Below are positions 45,364-57,874 of a DNA stretch of 64,000 nucleotides, piece after piece. Under the pieces are notes generated by a model, which worked only from the letters and a program-made list of their open reading frames with translations, made no database searches and had not been told where the DNA came from. Position 1 is the stretch's first letter. The number at the start of each line of letters is the position of its first letter. The stretch covers positions 372,001 to 436,000 of the forward strand of contig NC_089193.1 of assembly GCF_947507565.1 (NCBI RefSeq), written 5' to 3'. The DNA comes from Oscarella lobularis (Eukaryota; Porifera; Homoscleromorpha; Homosclerophorida; Oscarellidae). The position numbers were made by a program, and so were the translations under genes.

Positions 45364-46346
45364 AATTTGAACGCGTTGCCGTAAAACTAGAGACAATGCT
45401 ACGTCAACCCTCCTGTGCGCTATCCTGTAGAAGACTTTATAGTCTTCCCACGGGATCTCTCTACTTCCAGCTTGTCAATAATTAAGTTTATGCATACTCA
45501 ATTCTCGCGAAATGCAATTTTCTATATATATTGTGTTTTGCATTGGGATCAAATAGCACTTAGTCTATGATATAGCATTTAATACGATTCAACTGCAAAA
45601 TTATTTGTTCTGCGTACAAAAAAATGAAGTGCGCTAATGCTCTTTACAACATAGCATATCGAAACAGTAGCCTCGCAATGCAACGCCTTCCGCGATGGCG
45701 CGCGTTGCGCACTCTCTCGATATCGAAACAGATGCGTTTTGCGTTCAACGCTGCTAGGCGGAATATGAGTTATTAGTAGAAAACTACAACGTTCCTAAAA
45801 TACTTAGAGTAGCAATTGATGCAGTAACAAACTAATTCCTTTTATTATTTTGTAGCCACAACTAAAATAGAGTCATCGTACAGCTTCTTTTTAATTACTA
45901 CTTTACCTAAAGGAATGTTGCGATGCAGTGAATTAAAACTCCTTTCTCAAGTAACTGACGGTGTCTCCGTCTGCAATTATAGGTATTAATTTGGTATCTG
46001 AAATTTTCAACTCTTTGCCGTGTAATTCACGTTAATTCGTAGGAATACGAAGTGTTCGCGACCCAGACACAGGCTTTTAAGTCACGTTGGAAAGGAGCTA
46101 TTTTCAGGGCATCACAAATATCAGGTCTTAAGACTTAAGACTCTGCCACAATTTGTATTAATTGTTATGTTGCAATGATAGCTTGTGCATCTTTGTGCCC
46201 GTGCGAATAAGGACAGACGCGTTTTTCACTATGCAGCCAGTTCAGAATCACACGCGAAAGAGAAATTAAGCTCTTTCGACTTTTCTTTTCAATGTGATGA
46301 CAACTTTCTATTTCTTTCGCATAGCATTTTCATTTTTTGTCTAGCC
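45364..46346. other. Intergenic upstream of RTK-2
   Basis: AT-rich, with no gene. It should hold the RTK-2 promoter. A plus-strand frame open from 46185 joins the RTK-2 first exon, so the 5' limit of exon 1 is not certain. Confidence 0.45.
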
Positions 46347-49300
46347 ATGTCGTCCTTCATCTTTACTATTCCTGTCTTCTCGTCTCTTCTCTTTATCTTT
46401 ATCTCTCTTTTTTCTTACCTTCATCCACGAAAGTTTGACTCCTCTAAAAATCGTCGTCTAACCGCTTCCTCGTCCGGGAAACGCCAACATCAAAGGATTC
46501 TTTTAAGCGTTCTCTTTCAGTGTGACCGGTTACTTTTTGTGTCCTTCCTTGTTGCAGTCGTCTTTGCAAGATCTACTGATGCAGTCGATTCTACCTTTCA
46601 GGAATCTTGTAAAGGTCAGAATTATGTTCTTTTCTTACTTTTCCAATGAATTTGTTTAGTAATGTTAGTAGCTAAGCGCCGTCTTCTTACTTTTTCAATT
46701 TTGCATTATTTACTTTTAATTTTTTACAATATATAGACGCTGTTCTTTTGCCTATTTTATTTATTTAATTTTGTTTATTAGCTCGTGTTTTACTCGTACT
46801 AAGCGCCGTTCTTACATATGCAAATATTTGTATATATGTATACATGAGTACAGTCAATCCTCGATTATCCGAACCCCCATGTTCCAAGGGGTGTTCGGAT
46901 AATCGAAATTTCGCATAATCGAGGGTGCGTTAGAAATCGAACGTACTGTTCGAAGGAAGCAATTTTGGAAAATTGCCGTAATTTTTACGTCAGTGACGTC
47001 ATTAAAGCATAGCGCGTTAGCAAATTAAATCACTTGACCTTACATTTTGGTTTTGGATATTCGAGGGTTCGGATAAACGAGGTTCGGATAATCGAGGATT
47101 GACTATACTCATATTTATTACATATGTTGATTACGTTCATGTTATATTGTGACGTGTTTAGTAGACTCTTTTTTCTCTACTGAAATAAAAAATTTGCTTG
47201 CCAGCAAAGCGTGAGCAAAAATATGTAAAAGAAACCAATTGTATGTGTTGCAACAGAATACTAATAAAATTGGAGTTAACTCCAATGTGGTGTTACAATA
47301 TTAATATCTTAGAAATAGCAAATGCCAACCATTTTGCAAATTTAACATACAATATGCCTAATATCTTAAATAATAGTTACTGCCCGTTCCACGTAATACT
47401 AAGAATTTTCTTAGAATGCGACCCAGGTTGGATGTGTTATCTTTCTTCGTGCCTGAAAATTTCGACACAGCCTTTGAGTTGGTCTAAAGCAGCTGAAATG
47501 TGCTCTAAACAAGAAGCCCATCTATGGTCAATCGATAAAGATGATGCAGTACTCCGGGATTATTTAGATTCTTGGTTTCGTCAGACGGCATTTCTTATCG
47601 GATTAGTTAGCTCGCCTATAGCAAGAGGCGCCTACAGCTATCGGTGGTCGGACGAATCGCCGTTTGTCTATTCAAACTGGGAACTTTTGAATGCGCGCTG
47701 CGAAGACGATCTATGCACGACCATCATTCCTACCCGGAAAACAACCGGTTCAATCATTAATTGGATTTCCGTCGCCTGTTCGTCTCCAAATCAATTCATC
47801 TGCGAGAAACCAAAAAGTGAGGCTTGATCGTTGTTCAAGCTTTTGATGCATGCCGTTTTTTCTATTCTCAGAGCTGACGACAGCCGATGTGCGACTTGTC
47901 AACGGCGTTACGCCCAATCGCGGTCGCCTTGAAGTTCTTCTAGACGGTGCTTGGAGACGCGTGTGTATGGCGAAAAGCAGTGTCAATGTGAGTCAAACGG
48001 CGGTTGCAGTCTGTCGTCATTTGGGATACCCCGATGTTTTCTTTGCGCGTTCTTTGAATCTCTCCGGAGAAGGAAGCAAAGCGAATTTTTCTTTCTTTGT
48101 CGACTGTATGTGGATTGTAGATACTATCAGTTGCTCATACGAACGAGTGACCTGCGATTCGGATTTATTTATTTCTTGTCAATCCAGCAGAAAACATTCC
48201 GTTGGGGTGCGACTTGCGAATGGCTCTTTGCCCAGCGAGGGTATTTTGCAAATAGGGATAGGTGGGATTTGGAGAAACGTTTGTGGCGTTTTCATCGATA
48301 GTAGTACCTCTAATATCATTTGCAAGCATTTGGGATACGCCCGAGGATATGTTTCCAAAACATTCTTCCGTGGTGCATCTTTCAAATCTTTTGTAGCATC
48401 TTGTGATTCCTGGAATACTCCGTTTGGCGACTGCCGTTTCTTTGAAATGTCTTGTGATTCTTTTTCAGCAATCAAGTGCTTCAATGCAGAGTGGCAGGTG
48501 CGACTGGTCAATACTGCCGATAAAACAAACGTAACAGACGGAAATGTTGAAGTTTTTCGAAACGAAACGTGGACCTTTATCTGCGGCAGCGACAACAGCA
48601 AATGGGAGTTAACAGGAGCCAACGTTGCCTGTCGCCAATTGGGCTTTACAAAGGCAGCCTTAGCGTACTCGGAGGACCCAAAATTGACTTCAAGGAGCCA
48701 AAATCAGAATCATTCGTTTCTGACAGTTGCTTGCAACGGAAGCGAAATGTCGCTCCGAGATTGTGAGCACATGTCTTCGCAAAACCATTCGTGCAGGAAA
48801 GCTGTTGCAGTTTGCAAAAAAAATGAATGTGAGCCAAACGATTGTATGATTTTGGTGCAGGCTTAAATTTATTTCCTGCTTTAGATTGTCCCTTGGGATG
48901 GATTCTCTATGCGGACTATTGCTATGGTTTTTCGAAACTTTGGTTTATGGACGGTGAGTTGGGTATTAATGCAGGAGGATGCGGACGTACCAACAGCGCT
49001 AGCATAAATAGTCCACACGAACAGGCATTTGTGATGTCACTTCTTGCTGATGAGAGCGACGTTTTTATTGGCTTGAGACGAGAAGATGATGACGCGTTCA
49101 AGTGGATGAATGGAGAACCCTTGAGGTGTTTGTAATGAAGCTTAAAACAGCTTATTAATAGTTCACGCGTTTGCAGGTACGTCTTGTGGGCTCCTGAAGA
49201 ACCAATGTCTAATTATAAGTGCGTTGTGATCGACTTCCGTAATGGCTACTGGAAGACGGCCGATTGCTCTGAAAGTATTTCTCTGTTATGCAAGATTTCC

Positions 49301-52300
49301 CTCCGTAAGATATAGCGCGCTTCTCTTTTCATGAAAGACCTTATCTTGTCATTATCTTCTTTTATTCTAGGGGATATGGAAAACGGAATTCGTCAGGAAA
49401 CAGCTCCGTCAATGCATGGTCGATGTAGAAAGGACGAACTCTACTTCAAGAGCGCGTGCTACTATTGGTCCAAAGACGAAGATGAGCCGGTTTCACAAGA
49501 GGTTGCTCAGAATGAAAAGTGCCGTAGTCGCAATGCTGCACTAGTTTCAATAAGCACCGTATACGAAAATGCTTTCGTTGCAAAAGAAACTTCACCTGTT
49601 CCGGAATCACTCTATTGGACTGGCCTGGTTTACAATGATACGTCTGCGCAAGAAGCTTTTACATGGCTTGATACTTCTCCCGTCATTTTCACCAAGTGGG
49701 GAAAGTATGAGCCAGCATACCCAAAGAGAGAAAAGAAAGGCTGCGTTTTGTTCGGATCAGACGGGCGTGAGTTCGTTTGGTCTGTTTCAAACTGCTCTGC
49801 TAAGGCCCAATACGTCTGTAAAAGTAATCTGACGGGTACGAGAAGCAATACCTATTTACTAATCTTATTTAGGATTTCTTAATGAATCAGACAATTTTAA
49901 TATATTGGCGTCACCTGAAACTTTGCCCACTGGCGGTCAGTTCTACAGAACACCTTATGGGATCCTGATTCTGATATTCTTTTCTAGATGTCTACTCGTG
50001 TCCAAACGGTTGGACGATGATTGGCACTCGATCTTGCTTCAAACGCGTTTCTGAGAGAAAGACGTGGCACGATTCTATGATGGACTGCGAAATCATAGAG
50101 ACGAGAAGCTCTCTTGCCAGAATTCTTTCGGTTCAAGAGCAGAAAGAGCTAAGTTTGTATCTTCTCAAAGAAGAGGAGGAGGCTTGGATTGGACTCAATG
50201 ACGTATCGAATGAGGGATTTTATATTTGGTCTGACGGTTCTCCTTTAGTCTATGTAAACTGGACTTTGTTTGAAGCTGATACGAACTCGTCCTTACAGAA
50301 CGAACAAGATTGTGTGGCTGCGACAAAAAGTTTGTGGAAATTAGACATTTGTTCTAAGAAGAAGGCTAGTGTCTGCTTTACGCCTGCAACTCCAAGTACG
50401 TCGAGCGAAAGTTTAGCAAGATGTGATCTTTTTTGACGAGCTTTCTTTAGATTTTGATGAATGCTCCAACAACACTGATAACTGCCACGTCAACGCGACA
50501 TGTGAAAATACAATCTCTTCCTACATCTGCACCTGCAAACCTGGATTTATAGGAAATGGCACTAAGTGTGAAGGTAACTCAGATTTTTACATATCTTTTG
50601 ATAATTTGGGTTTACTGCTTAAGCTAACTGTGTTTTATTTCCTTTAGACTACGATGAGTGCTCCAATAACGCTGATAACTGCCACGTCAACGCGACATGT
50701 CAAAACATAATCTCTTCATACACCTGCACTTGCAAAGCTGGATTTACAGGAAATGGAACCAAGTGTGAAGGTAACTCAGATTTGGGTTATTCCAGTCATC
50801 AGAAGGGTATATGTACTTCTGCGTTTCTGGGATTCAGATTTAGACGAATGTGAATACTCATGTAAGGAGGAGAATCAAAATTGTTCGAATACACTTGGAT
50901 CGCATGAGTGCGGTTGCTTACGTGGCTGGACTATGAATGGCAGTCGCTGCGTCGATATAAACGAATGCAATTTAAGAGACATATGTCATTCTCAGGCAAA
51001 GTGCATAAATGAGCTTGGCTCTTATCAGTGTGAGTGCCTACCTGGCTGGACGGGAAACGGTCGGATCTGCCTCGACATCAACGAGTGCAAGCTGAATTAT
51101 AATAACTCATGCCATTTGAGAGCAAATTGCACGAATTATGAAGGAGGGTATAACTGTACGTGTCTAGAAGGCTGGACTGGGAACGGTAGTTTTTGCGTGG
51201 ACGTCAACGAGTGCGAGATGAACAACTTGTGCCATTCGCAAGCTTATTGTACCAATCAAAATGGCACCTACAACTGCACCTGTCGACCTGGCTGGAACGG
51301 AGACGGATTTTTTTGCAGTGAAAGCAAAGGTGCGACAGCGGGAAAAGCCGTAGCAAATATACTATTTCTTATATCTTCTTTCAGTTTCTACAGACGAGTC
51401 AAACTCTCAATGGAAAATTATTCTTTCTGTGGTTTGCTCCTTTACTTTTGTCGCTTTTGTTATCATCGCTTGTGTTGTTTATGCCCGCCGCAAGGCTTTT
51501 CGCCTGAACAGCTTTGGATTAGACTTCGCCGAACCGTCTGACAAATGGGAAGTTAACTCTGGCGACATGACTCTTCTCGAAAAGCTGGGTGACGGTTTTT
51601 TCGGCGTTGTTTACAAAGCATATCTTTACCATAGTCTATCTGAACGTATCTCAATGCTAGCTCGAAAAGAAAGTAATTCCTTGAGCTATGAGAAGTCGGT
51701 GGTCGCATGTAAAATGCTCAAAGGTGAGTTGTATATAAACGTGTGCGTTTGTGCTCTTTTCTCTTTTGAGTTTTAATTACGCTAATTTATTACGATTATT
51801 TTAGAGAAGAATCTGGCCGAAGAAGAATTATTGGATGAAATCAAATTGATGAAACGAATCGGGCAGCACCCACATATCGTTAGCCTGCTCGGATGCATTA
51901 CAACATCCAAGCCCTTCTGCCTCATTGTTGAATACTGCATTAATGGCGATTTACTCAACTATATTAGAAAAGGAAAAATCAAGGTTTGTTAGTTAGCATA
52001 TGTAGATAAACGCACACATCTGCAGTACAGCTTTATTCTGTTATTGTTAGTGTTCAGATGATACTGAACAGCATTCGAATGAAAGCGAATTGAAGTGTGA
52101 AAGCTTAAGCGAGGCGTGTGATTTTTCATTTATCGTTTCTAGTTAATCATGCAACTAACTGTTGTCGTTCTAGGATGACACGCCAACGCCGTCGCCTGGT
52201 TTGAGCGCACATAATCATCAGTGGCGTGAGACAAATGAGGAAGATTCGAGTGAAGTGAAAAACGTCGTTGATGGTAATTAAAGATTCGATATAATGAGCC

Positions 52301-53281
52301 GAAAGAAAGCATTTGCATATTTCATACAGATGAAGGAGATGAGGAGAGGAAAGTTGAGCAGGATTTTAGTGCTCGTGACCTCATGTCATTTGTTTGGCAA
52401 ATTGCATCCGGAATGGTATAAATTTGTTTGAATAGTTATAGTCGTGCTACTTAATTTTTTCTGGAATTCCCAGGAATATTTGTCTGGAAAAGGTTTGGTT
52501 CATCGCGACTTGGCCTGTCGGAACGTGCTTGTTTGCGATGATAAACTACTCAAAGTGTCCGACTTTGGTCTAACGAGATGCGTCTATCACGACGGTGCCT
52601 ATTGTCAAAAAACCACGCGACGTCTCCCACTTCGTTGGATGTCTATCGAGGCCATAACGCAACGTCTCTTCTCCGAACAAAGCGACGTGTAAAATTGGTA
52701 TTTGCTCCACTAAGTGAAATTTGAGTCTTCTACGTTTTAGATGGTCTTTCGGAGTTGTTATGTGGGAAATATGTACTCTTGGTGAGCTTATCTCTGCAGT
52801 TTTCTTTCTTCGAGACTTCTGCATTTTAGGCTCTTTTCCCTATCCTTGCGTTTCGGGTGGAAAGCTTTTGTCGCATTTGCGTAGTGGCAATCGGCTAACC
52901 TGCCCAGAAAACTGTTCCGCTGAGCTGTTAGTATTTATGGTAATGAAAACGATTTTTTTCTGATTTTCCTTCATTAGGTACAAAATAATGTCTGCTTGTT
53001 GGAGCGCCGATTCTGAAAATCGCCCGGCGTTCAGCCGTCTTACGCAGCTACTGGGCAAAATGCTTGAAGCCGAAAATCAGAGCCAATACATCGATTTTGA
53101 TGCTACCAGTTCGCTTTCTTCATACGAAATAGAATCACGAAGCGGAAGGAGGGAGTCAAAAAGCGTTGACGAGGATTTGTCTCTCAATAGTGTGACCCAG
53201 GTAATGGTTCGCGGCAAAGGCGATGATGTCAGATACGTTGCTGGTTCCGCCACATCGGCAATTGCTGAAGCTTACGTGTGA
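46347..53281 (+). CDS. Receptor tyrosine kinase with CTLD, SRCR and EGF ectodomain (RTK-2)
   Basis: Paralogue of RTK-1 in inverse orientation, inferred 1672 residues in 19 coding exons: 46347-46614, 47415-47816, 47872-48828, 48885-49125, 49177-49304, 49371-49823, 49873-49935, 49988-50395, 50451-50573, 50648-50770, 50838-51329, 51385-51723, 51805-51983, 52174-52273, 52330-52415, 52474-52688, 52741-52781, 52830-52926, 52978-53281. Total length is divisible by three. Order: leader, lectin domain, three SRCR, three lectin domains, six EGF repeats, transmembrane helix (VVCSFTFVAFVIIACVV), kinase. Catalytic residues are intact: [35 protein letters not shown]. It differs from RTK-1 by an extra single-EGF exon, two fewer EGFs in the long EGF exon, and the C-terminus (ends AEAYV, no PDZ-like motif). 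The exon ending GAGCT|GTTAGT is spliced to TACAAA to give ELYKIMSACW. Start uncertain as for RTK-1. Confidence 0.9.
46851..47105. mobile_element. pogo/Tigger-like MITE in RTK-2 intron 1
   Basis: The ends are inverted: CAGTCAATCCTCGATTATCC at the left and GGATAATCGAGGATTGACTA at the right, flanked by TA (46849-46850 and 47106-47107). The CAGT...CCTCGATTATCCG terminus is typical of pogo/Tigger (Tc1-mariner superfamily) elements, which duplicate TA. At about 255 bp it encodes no transposase. The last base has mutated (G to A). RTK-1 lacks it in the equivalent intron. Confidence 0.85.
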
Positions 53282-54033
53282 GACCCATTCAAAAATTTCC
53301 TTATTTTGGGTGGTGCAGTTGATTATGTTGCATGGCATGGCTAGATTAGCATTTGATGGACTCGCATTTGTCCTTGATTTGTTTTGATGTTTTTTCCTTG
53401 CGTGTGTTCAAAGTCTTTAGCGGAACGCTCTAAGTGATCATGAGGCAGAAGGAATCAGATTGACTAATAACGTGTCGAAAGGATTGAATTCCGGCCGTTA
53501 ATAATCGACTAATCACATACGCATGAAAAAATTTAAACACCCGTTCGTAAATGCTGATAACTAATCGAAAATTCATTTGCCCAAACAACTAAAACAACCC
53601 TCCGTTCATTAATGTAGGTTTACGTTCAATCGACTAATCACGTGTCGAAAAGACTCAAGTAAATATTGCTAACGTTTATTCGACTTCTTTTATGCGGGTG
53701 ATCTTTTTTGCCGGCGGTATGAAAGATCACCGGTATAAAAGATCAGCAGGCAACACCAGGCAACCGTAACTCGACCTAAGCGTAGGAATGGTCAGCAGAA
53801 GCCCCAGTGCCGCGGACAGCATGGAAGGCAAAGAACCATGAGAGGCATGTCACGTCATCTCTACGTGGCTCTACGTAACGATGACGTCATGATCTCTTTT
53901 GCATGTGATCTTTTATGCAGGTCTCACAACCGTCTCGACGAGAGAATTTCTTATTCAATTTTCATGTACGGCTCCTTCTTCACGTCTGCAAAATTCATTA
54001 TGAAGACGTTGATAAAAATAAATACATCACGTT
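53282..54033. other. Intergenic downstream of RTK-2
   Basis: Contains the RTK-2 3' UTR and, at 53690-53935, a fragment of the inverted-repeat element family. A loosely repeated tract with CGACTAATCACRTG-like words occurs around 53490-53660. No gene recognised. Confidence 0.45.
53690..53935. mobile_element. Fragment related to the 32549 inverted-repeat element
   Basis: Carries GTGATCTTTTTTGCCGGCGG, GATCACCGGTATAAAAGATC and a CTACGTAACGATGACGTCAT tract followed by another GATCTTTTATGC, all features of the 32549-34070 element ends. Shortened and diverged; no clean termini found. Confidence 0.65.
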
Positions 54034-54440
54034 ACCAAGATGAAAATCGCTAAGGATAGGCCGAACAAAAACAGCAAAGAGGAGGTGGAGTCAACACCAC
54101 CACAGACAATGACGTCAGTAGTCTCGTCGTTGTTCTGTGCACACAATGACATGTGTGACACCAAACTTTTTCCAATTGTAAATCGACGTCCATCTTTACA
54201 AATAATCAATAAAAAATCAATAGAAGTAAAATTAGAACAACCTGATATGCTTTGGAATTGTCACAATCCAGAACGTAGACATAGACAGAATTTGTTTTGT
54301 CAACCATTTGACCACCAAAGAGAAGACAAATTGATTCGTCTTCTAATCCCTCTGTCACTAATTGACTAATTGTATGATGGTGTCTTGGTGATGGTTTTAC
54401 CTTGAAATCAATGATTGTCCACAACTAAAAATATTGCTAA
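54034..54440 (-). pseudogene. Kelch-repeat fragment
   Basis: Minus-strand exon 54423-54239 (after TTTTTAG) reads WTIIDFKVKPSPRHHHTISQ and later CLLFGGQMVDKTNSVYVYVL, a Kelch blade, ending CAG|GTTGTT. A second exon after AAAG at about 54189 gives DGRRFTIGKSLVSH and DVIVCGGVD before losing the pattern. Further upstream (54640-54458) a frame with LFAAMETIEEHRALLHGRD may be another exon. No start or full propeller is visible; probably a relic of the Kelch family seen at 27.4 kb. Confidence 0.5.
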
Positions 54441-54989
54441 ACAGATTTATTATTTATTTAACTAAGCAGGTTTACTTTGTGATTAAAATTTATTAAAATA
54501 GAGTGAGATTCTTTCTCCTTGTCTCTTCCATGAAGTAATGCTCGATGCTCTTCAATGGTTTCCATTGCAGCAAAAAGAAGTGGTTTTGGTTGTGTTCCAC
54601 TTAATTCAAAATCCAACCCTATTTCTACTTTATATTTCAAATAATTATCAAATTTATATTAAATCGAGTCGCCTTTTTCATTTCTTTCTTCAAGTCGAAA
54701 TTCATAAATATCATTACTCCAGTTGTATTCATCCTGGTTCGAAATCGTGAGCTGTTCACAGAAAATACTTCGAAACGAAGCCCCACCTATATCAGTGTAG
54801 CGCAGACGGACTTTTCCTTCTCTAGAGACACATTGGAATCACTGGTTGCAGAAGCGCTGCCTCCTGCGAAGAAAACTCGGTCTTCAACGTGCCTTTATCC
54901 GGGTAATGGTCCTTCGTCGCGTCATTGAAGAGTGAGCCTTTGTAACTGAATTTTTTCGCAAGACACGATTCGGACATATTGGAATACCT

Positions 54990-55400
54990 TTCAAATTACT
55001 TTTTCTTTGTTGTGAAACCTTCACGAAAAAGTGAGGCTCCCTAAGGGGTCTCACAAGCAGTTTTTCTCATGCGAAACGTAAGGTAAGGCTCGCAGACGCG
55101 AGTTGATTTTTGTGTGTGACGGTATCTCCAAGTTCTACACTTAGACGGTGAACTTGACGCGTCTCAGTGCTTCCCCATCGCCCAAGGGCCGAGTTTATCC
55201 ATCGCTCTTTCGAAGCTCGTCTTTCCTCCGTCGTATGTCGAATTCTTTTCTCCGTTGACCGAATAGAAGCTAAGACGTTGATCTTGATATGGTCCTGAAG
55301 TAAAGAAGCAAGCGATGTTCACAACGGCCACGGCGAGCAAAAATCCCGTGGTCCGGGTGTTGATGAACCCTCATAAGGGGCCTCAATAACCTTTTGTCAA
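54990..55400 (+). repeat. R2 dispersed family, copy 3
   Basis: Clear relative of the copies at 41150 and 44020: CCTTCACGAAAAAGTGAGGC, TCTTTCGAAGCTCGTCTTTC, AAGCGATGTTCACAACGGCC, and the ending GTGGTCCGGGTGTTGATGAA-CCCTCATAAGGGGCCTCA. Confidence 0.65.
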
Positions 55401-56350
55401 CTTTTCTTCTGATTCGCCATCATCGTTGTCTTAAAAACGGTAATGATGAGGTAACGTATGGCTTTGGTTTTATTTTTAGACACAGGTTGTCTACCATTTT
55501 TTGAATGTTTTATGCTGAGAGCTTGGAAAATCTAAACATGCTTCTTTAGTGGTTTCCCTCAAGGGACATTACCAACATATGTAAAAAATTACCTCGTATT
55601 TCTCGCCGAGATGATTAATTAATGCTAATGGTAGCAAGGCTGACGTCGTCGTAAAATTCGTCGACTGCCGCTATGGTGTTGAGGCACACCGACACTGCGC
55701 TGGCGGGAACTTTGCTCCTAACCTTCATCATGTTATTAATTTGAGGACTGTTTTCTGATGGTTGTAATGGACTATGGCGCTGAAGTCGTGGTACAACGCC
55801 GACTTGTCGGTTTAAGTGAAGAAGAATGCTACTGCGGCAATTGAGTATCTACACAGCGGCGACTTCGTGCATGGCGACGTCTGAGTGTGTTGACGAATGA
55901 AGCGTCAAACTCGTCGACTTCGACTTTGCAGGAAAAGCAGGATAAGTTTGCTACCCGATCGCGAGCAACCTGAATGACCATGTAGCAAGAGAGTGCAATG
56001 CAATCTACCCGTGACGATCACGACACGTTCATGTTGCGCCAAGTCATGTTCACTTAGGTGATGTTCCGTTGAAAGCGTACTGAAAAAAAATCTGTTGTAC
56101 GTCTCTTAATTAATATGTTCGACATGAACATATTTTTATCGTAAAAGACAGCTGACGATGATGTCAAGGCTGAACGACGAATGAATGAATCGCTCGTAAT
56201 TCATTCAGGATTAGTCAGAAGCAAGCCCAACGTTACCTTTTATCTGGTCTCCGGTGAGGGGGTAGTTATTACCATTAATTAATTGATTAGGTCTGGCGTA
56301 GCCTCTGACCCCAGGTATCTGAGGCTAACTCTGGCTCCCACTCTACGTGC
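55401..56350. other. Intergenic with kinase relic and small foldback
   Basis: Besides the kinase relic at 55825-55960 I see only a short foldback near 56298-56330 (TAGCCTC...GAGGCTA), resembling the termini of the AGCCTCGG foldback family. No intact gene. Confidence 0.45.
55825..55960 (+). pseudogene. Decayed protein kinase catalytic-loop fragment
   Basis: Reads AIEYLHSGDFVHGDV then a stop, and slightly later VKLVDFDFAGKAG then a stop followed by VCYP in frame. The order VHGD...VDFDFAGKAG matches the catalytic loop and DFG region of a divergent kinase type in which the loop is HGD and the metal motif DFD. Multiple stops and missing sequence around it mark a dead copy. Confidence 0.55.
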
Positions 56351-56606
56351 GATGCTGCCACCTATTTATCGCGCTCAGAACTGTTAAAACAAAAAAGAAT
56401 AAATTACACCGTAAGTTCAAGATACACAAAAACCGCAAAAATTGTTTCCAGTTAAACCGGCTATACGGGCACCCGTCTACCTATACCTATAGTGCGTTAA
56501 AGACTCGGCGCCGAACTGCGCCGAACAGGATTCGAGTCGCTGCTAGGCTGGAACGAAAAGCCAAAACGGTTCCATTCTCATCATTCTTGAATATAGCGCG
56601 GATCCA

Positions 56607-57835
56607 ATGTCGAAGTGTTCGATCGTCGTCTTCGCTCTCACCCTAACGTTGAGCGCGGCTCAAACGTTCGAATGGTTCGCCGAATCGCCGAGAAATTGCG
56701 CACGCGATCCGACACAATGCTGCGGAAGTGCGTGCCGAGGCGATCGCGACGTGTACTGTCGCGTTCGCGGCACGAACGCACCCATTTCGCCACTTTTCTG
56801 TGCGGACACACCCAACCCGTACTCGTCTCGCGTCGACTGCAACGAAACCGAATGCCCACGTGACTGCGTCGTAAGCGAATGGAGTTCGTGGGGCGCTTGT
56901 AGTGCCACGTGCGGCAATCTGACGACCGAATATCGTTCGCGACGCGTTTTCGTCCCTCCAGAAGCGGGGCGTTCCTGTCCGGATCTCAGCCAGACGCGTA
57001 AATGTCGAAACGCGACCTTACGTCTTCCTTGCCCCGCCCACATGGCTTCGTCTTCAACCGCATTTATTTCGTACTTATGGAGACTGGGACATTGGAGTTC
57101 CTGTCTATCTATCGGCAGAAATGGATCCGATTGCGGTCTCGGATTGATATTTCGCGTTGTAAATTGCGTCGCTACCAACGAGAGCGTTGTTGAAGATACT
57201 AAATGCAAGTCTAATCGACGCGAAACGTCTCCGATCAGTCGACAAGCATGTAATTTCCGTGCAATTGCCAAGTCGATCAGTGGTCGCCGTGGTCGAATTG
57301 CTCAGCAGAGTGCTACACGAATTCTTCAAGCTCTCATTCTTATTTACCATATCGCGAACGCACTCGATCCGTCATTCGAACGAGTCAATTTGTCAGAACT
57401 CCGTGCCCAGCTCTTTTTGAGCGACAATCCTGTGACGTCGATTCCCTTCCTGATTGCCCGCGTTATGAGTGGTACAATACTTCGTGGTTCGACTGTAATC
57501 TTGACGTCGCTGGCGCCGTCTTCTGCGTCTTGGAAAACGACCCAACTAATACCCCCGTTGGCGATCGTTTTTGCACGGGCGAATTTCTCCCACCTGGCGC
57601 TATAAATACCGCCGCTCCCGTCAAACCTCTCACAACTCGTCCCTGTCAAATTCTTTGTCCTCAAGACTGCGTTACGGGAGCGTGGTCCGAATGGGGTCAA
57701 TGCTCGCGTAGCTGCGGCGAGGTCCGCGTACGACGTCTCACGCGACCGGTACTGAAGCCGTCGTTAAACGGCGGTGCACCGTGTGGCGATCTCAGTGAAG
57801 CGGCGCCATGCGAGAGGATCAATTGCACGTTTTAG
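56607..57835 (+). pseudogene. Secreted multi-TSR (thrombospondin type 1) gene with one frameshift
   Basis: Signal peptide MSKCSIVVFALTLTLSAA, then about five thrombospondin type 1 repeats without introns. Clear repeats: CVVSEWSSWGACSATCG with YRSRRVF and CPDLSQTRKC; LGHWSSC with CGLGLIFRVVNC; CQVDQWSPWSNCSAEC; CVTGAWSEWGQCSRSCG with CGDLSEAAPC. The frame changes between ACNF (about 57250) and CNCQVDQW (about 57261); one missing base would explain it, so either a recent mutation or a sequence error. Both sides are otherwise clean to the TAG at 57833. The alternation of canonical and divergent TSRs recalls THSD7-type proteins. TSRs bind glycosaminoglycans and matrix partners. Confidence 0.75.
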
Positions 57836-57874
57836 TTAATTGGACGCTATAGCGCCTGTTTGCCTTTTGACTTT

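Noticed and set aside
56638-57271. Minus-strand frame of 203 codons under the TSR gene
   Set aside because: Antisense to clear TSR cysteine/tryptophan motifs; codon bias and domain evidence favour the plus strand.
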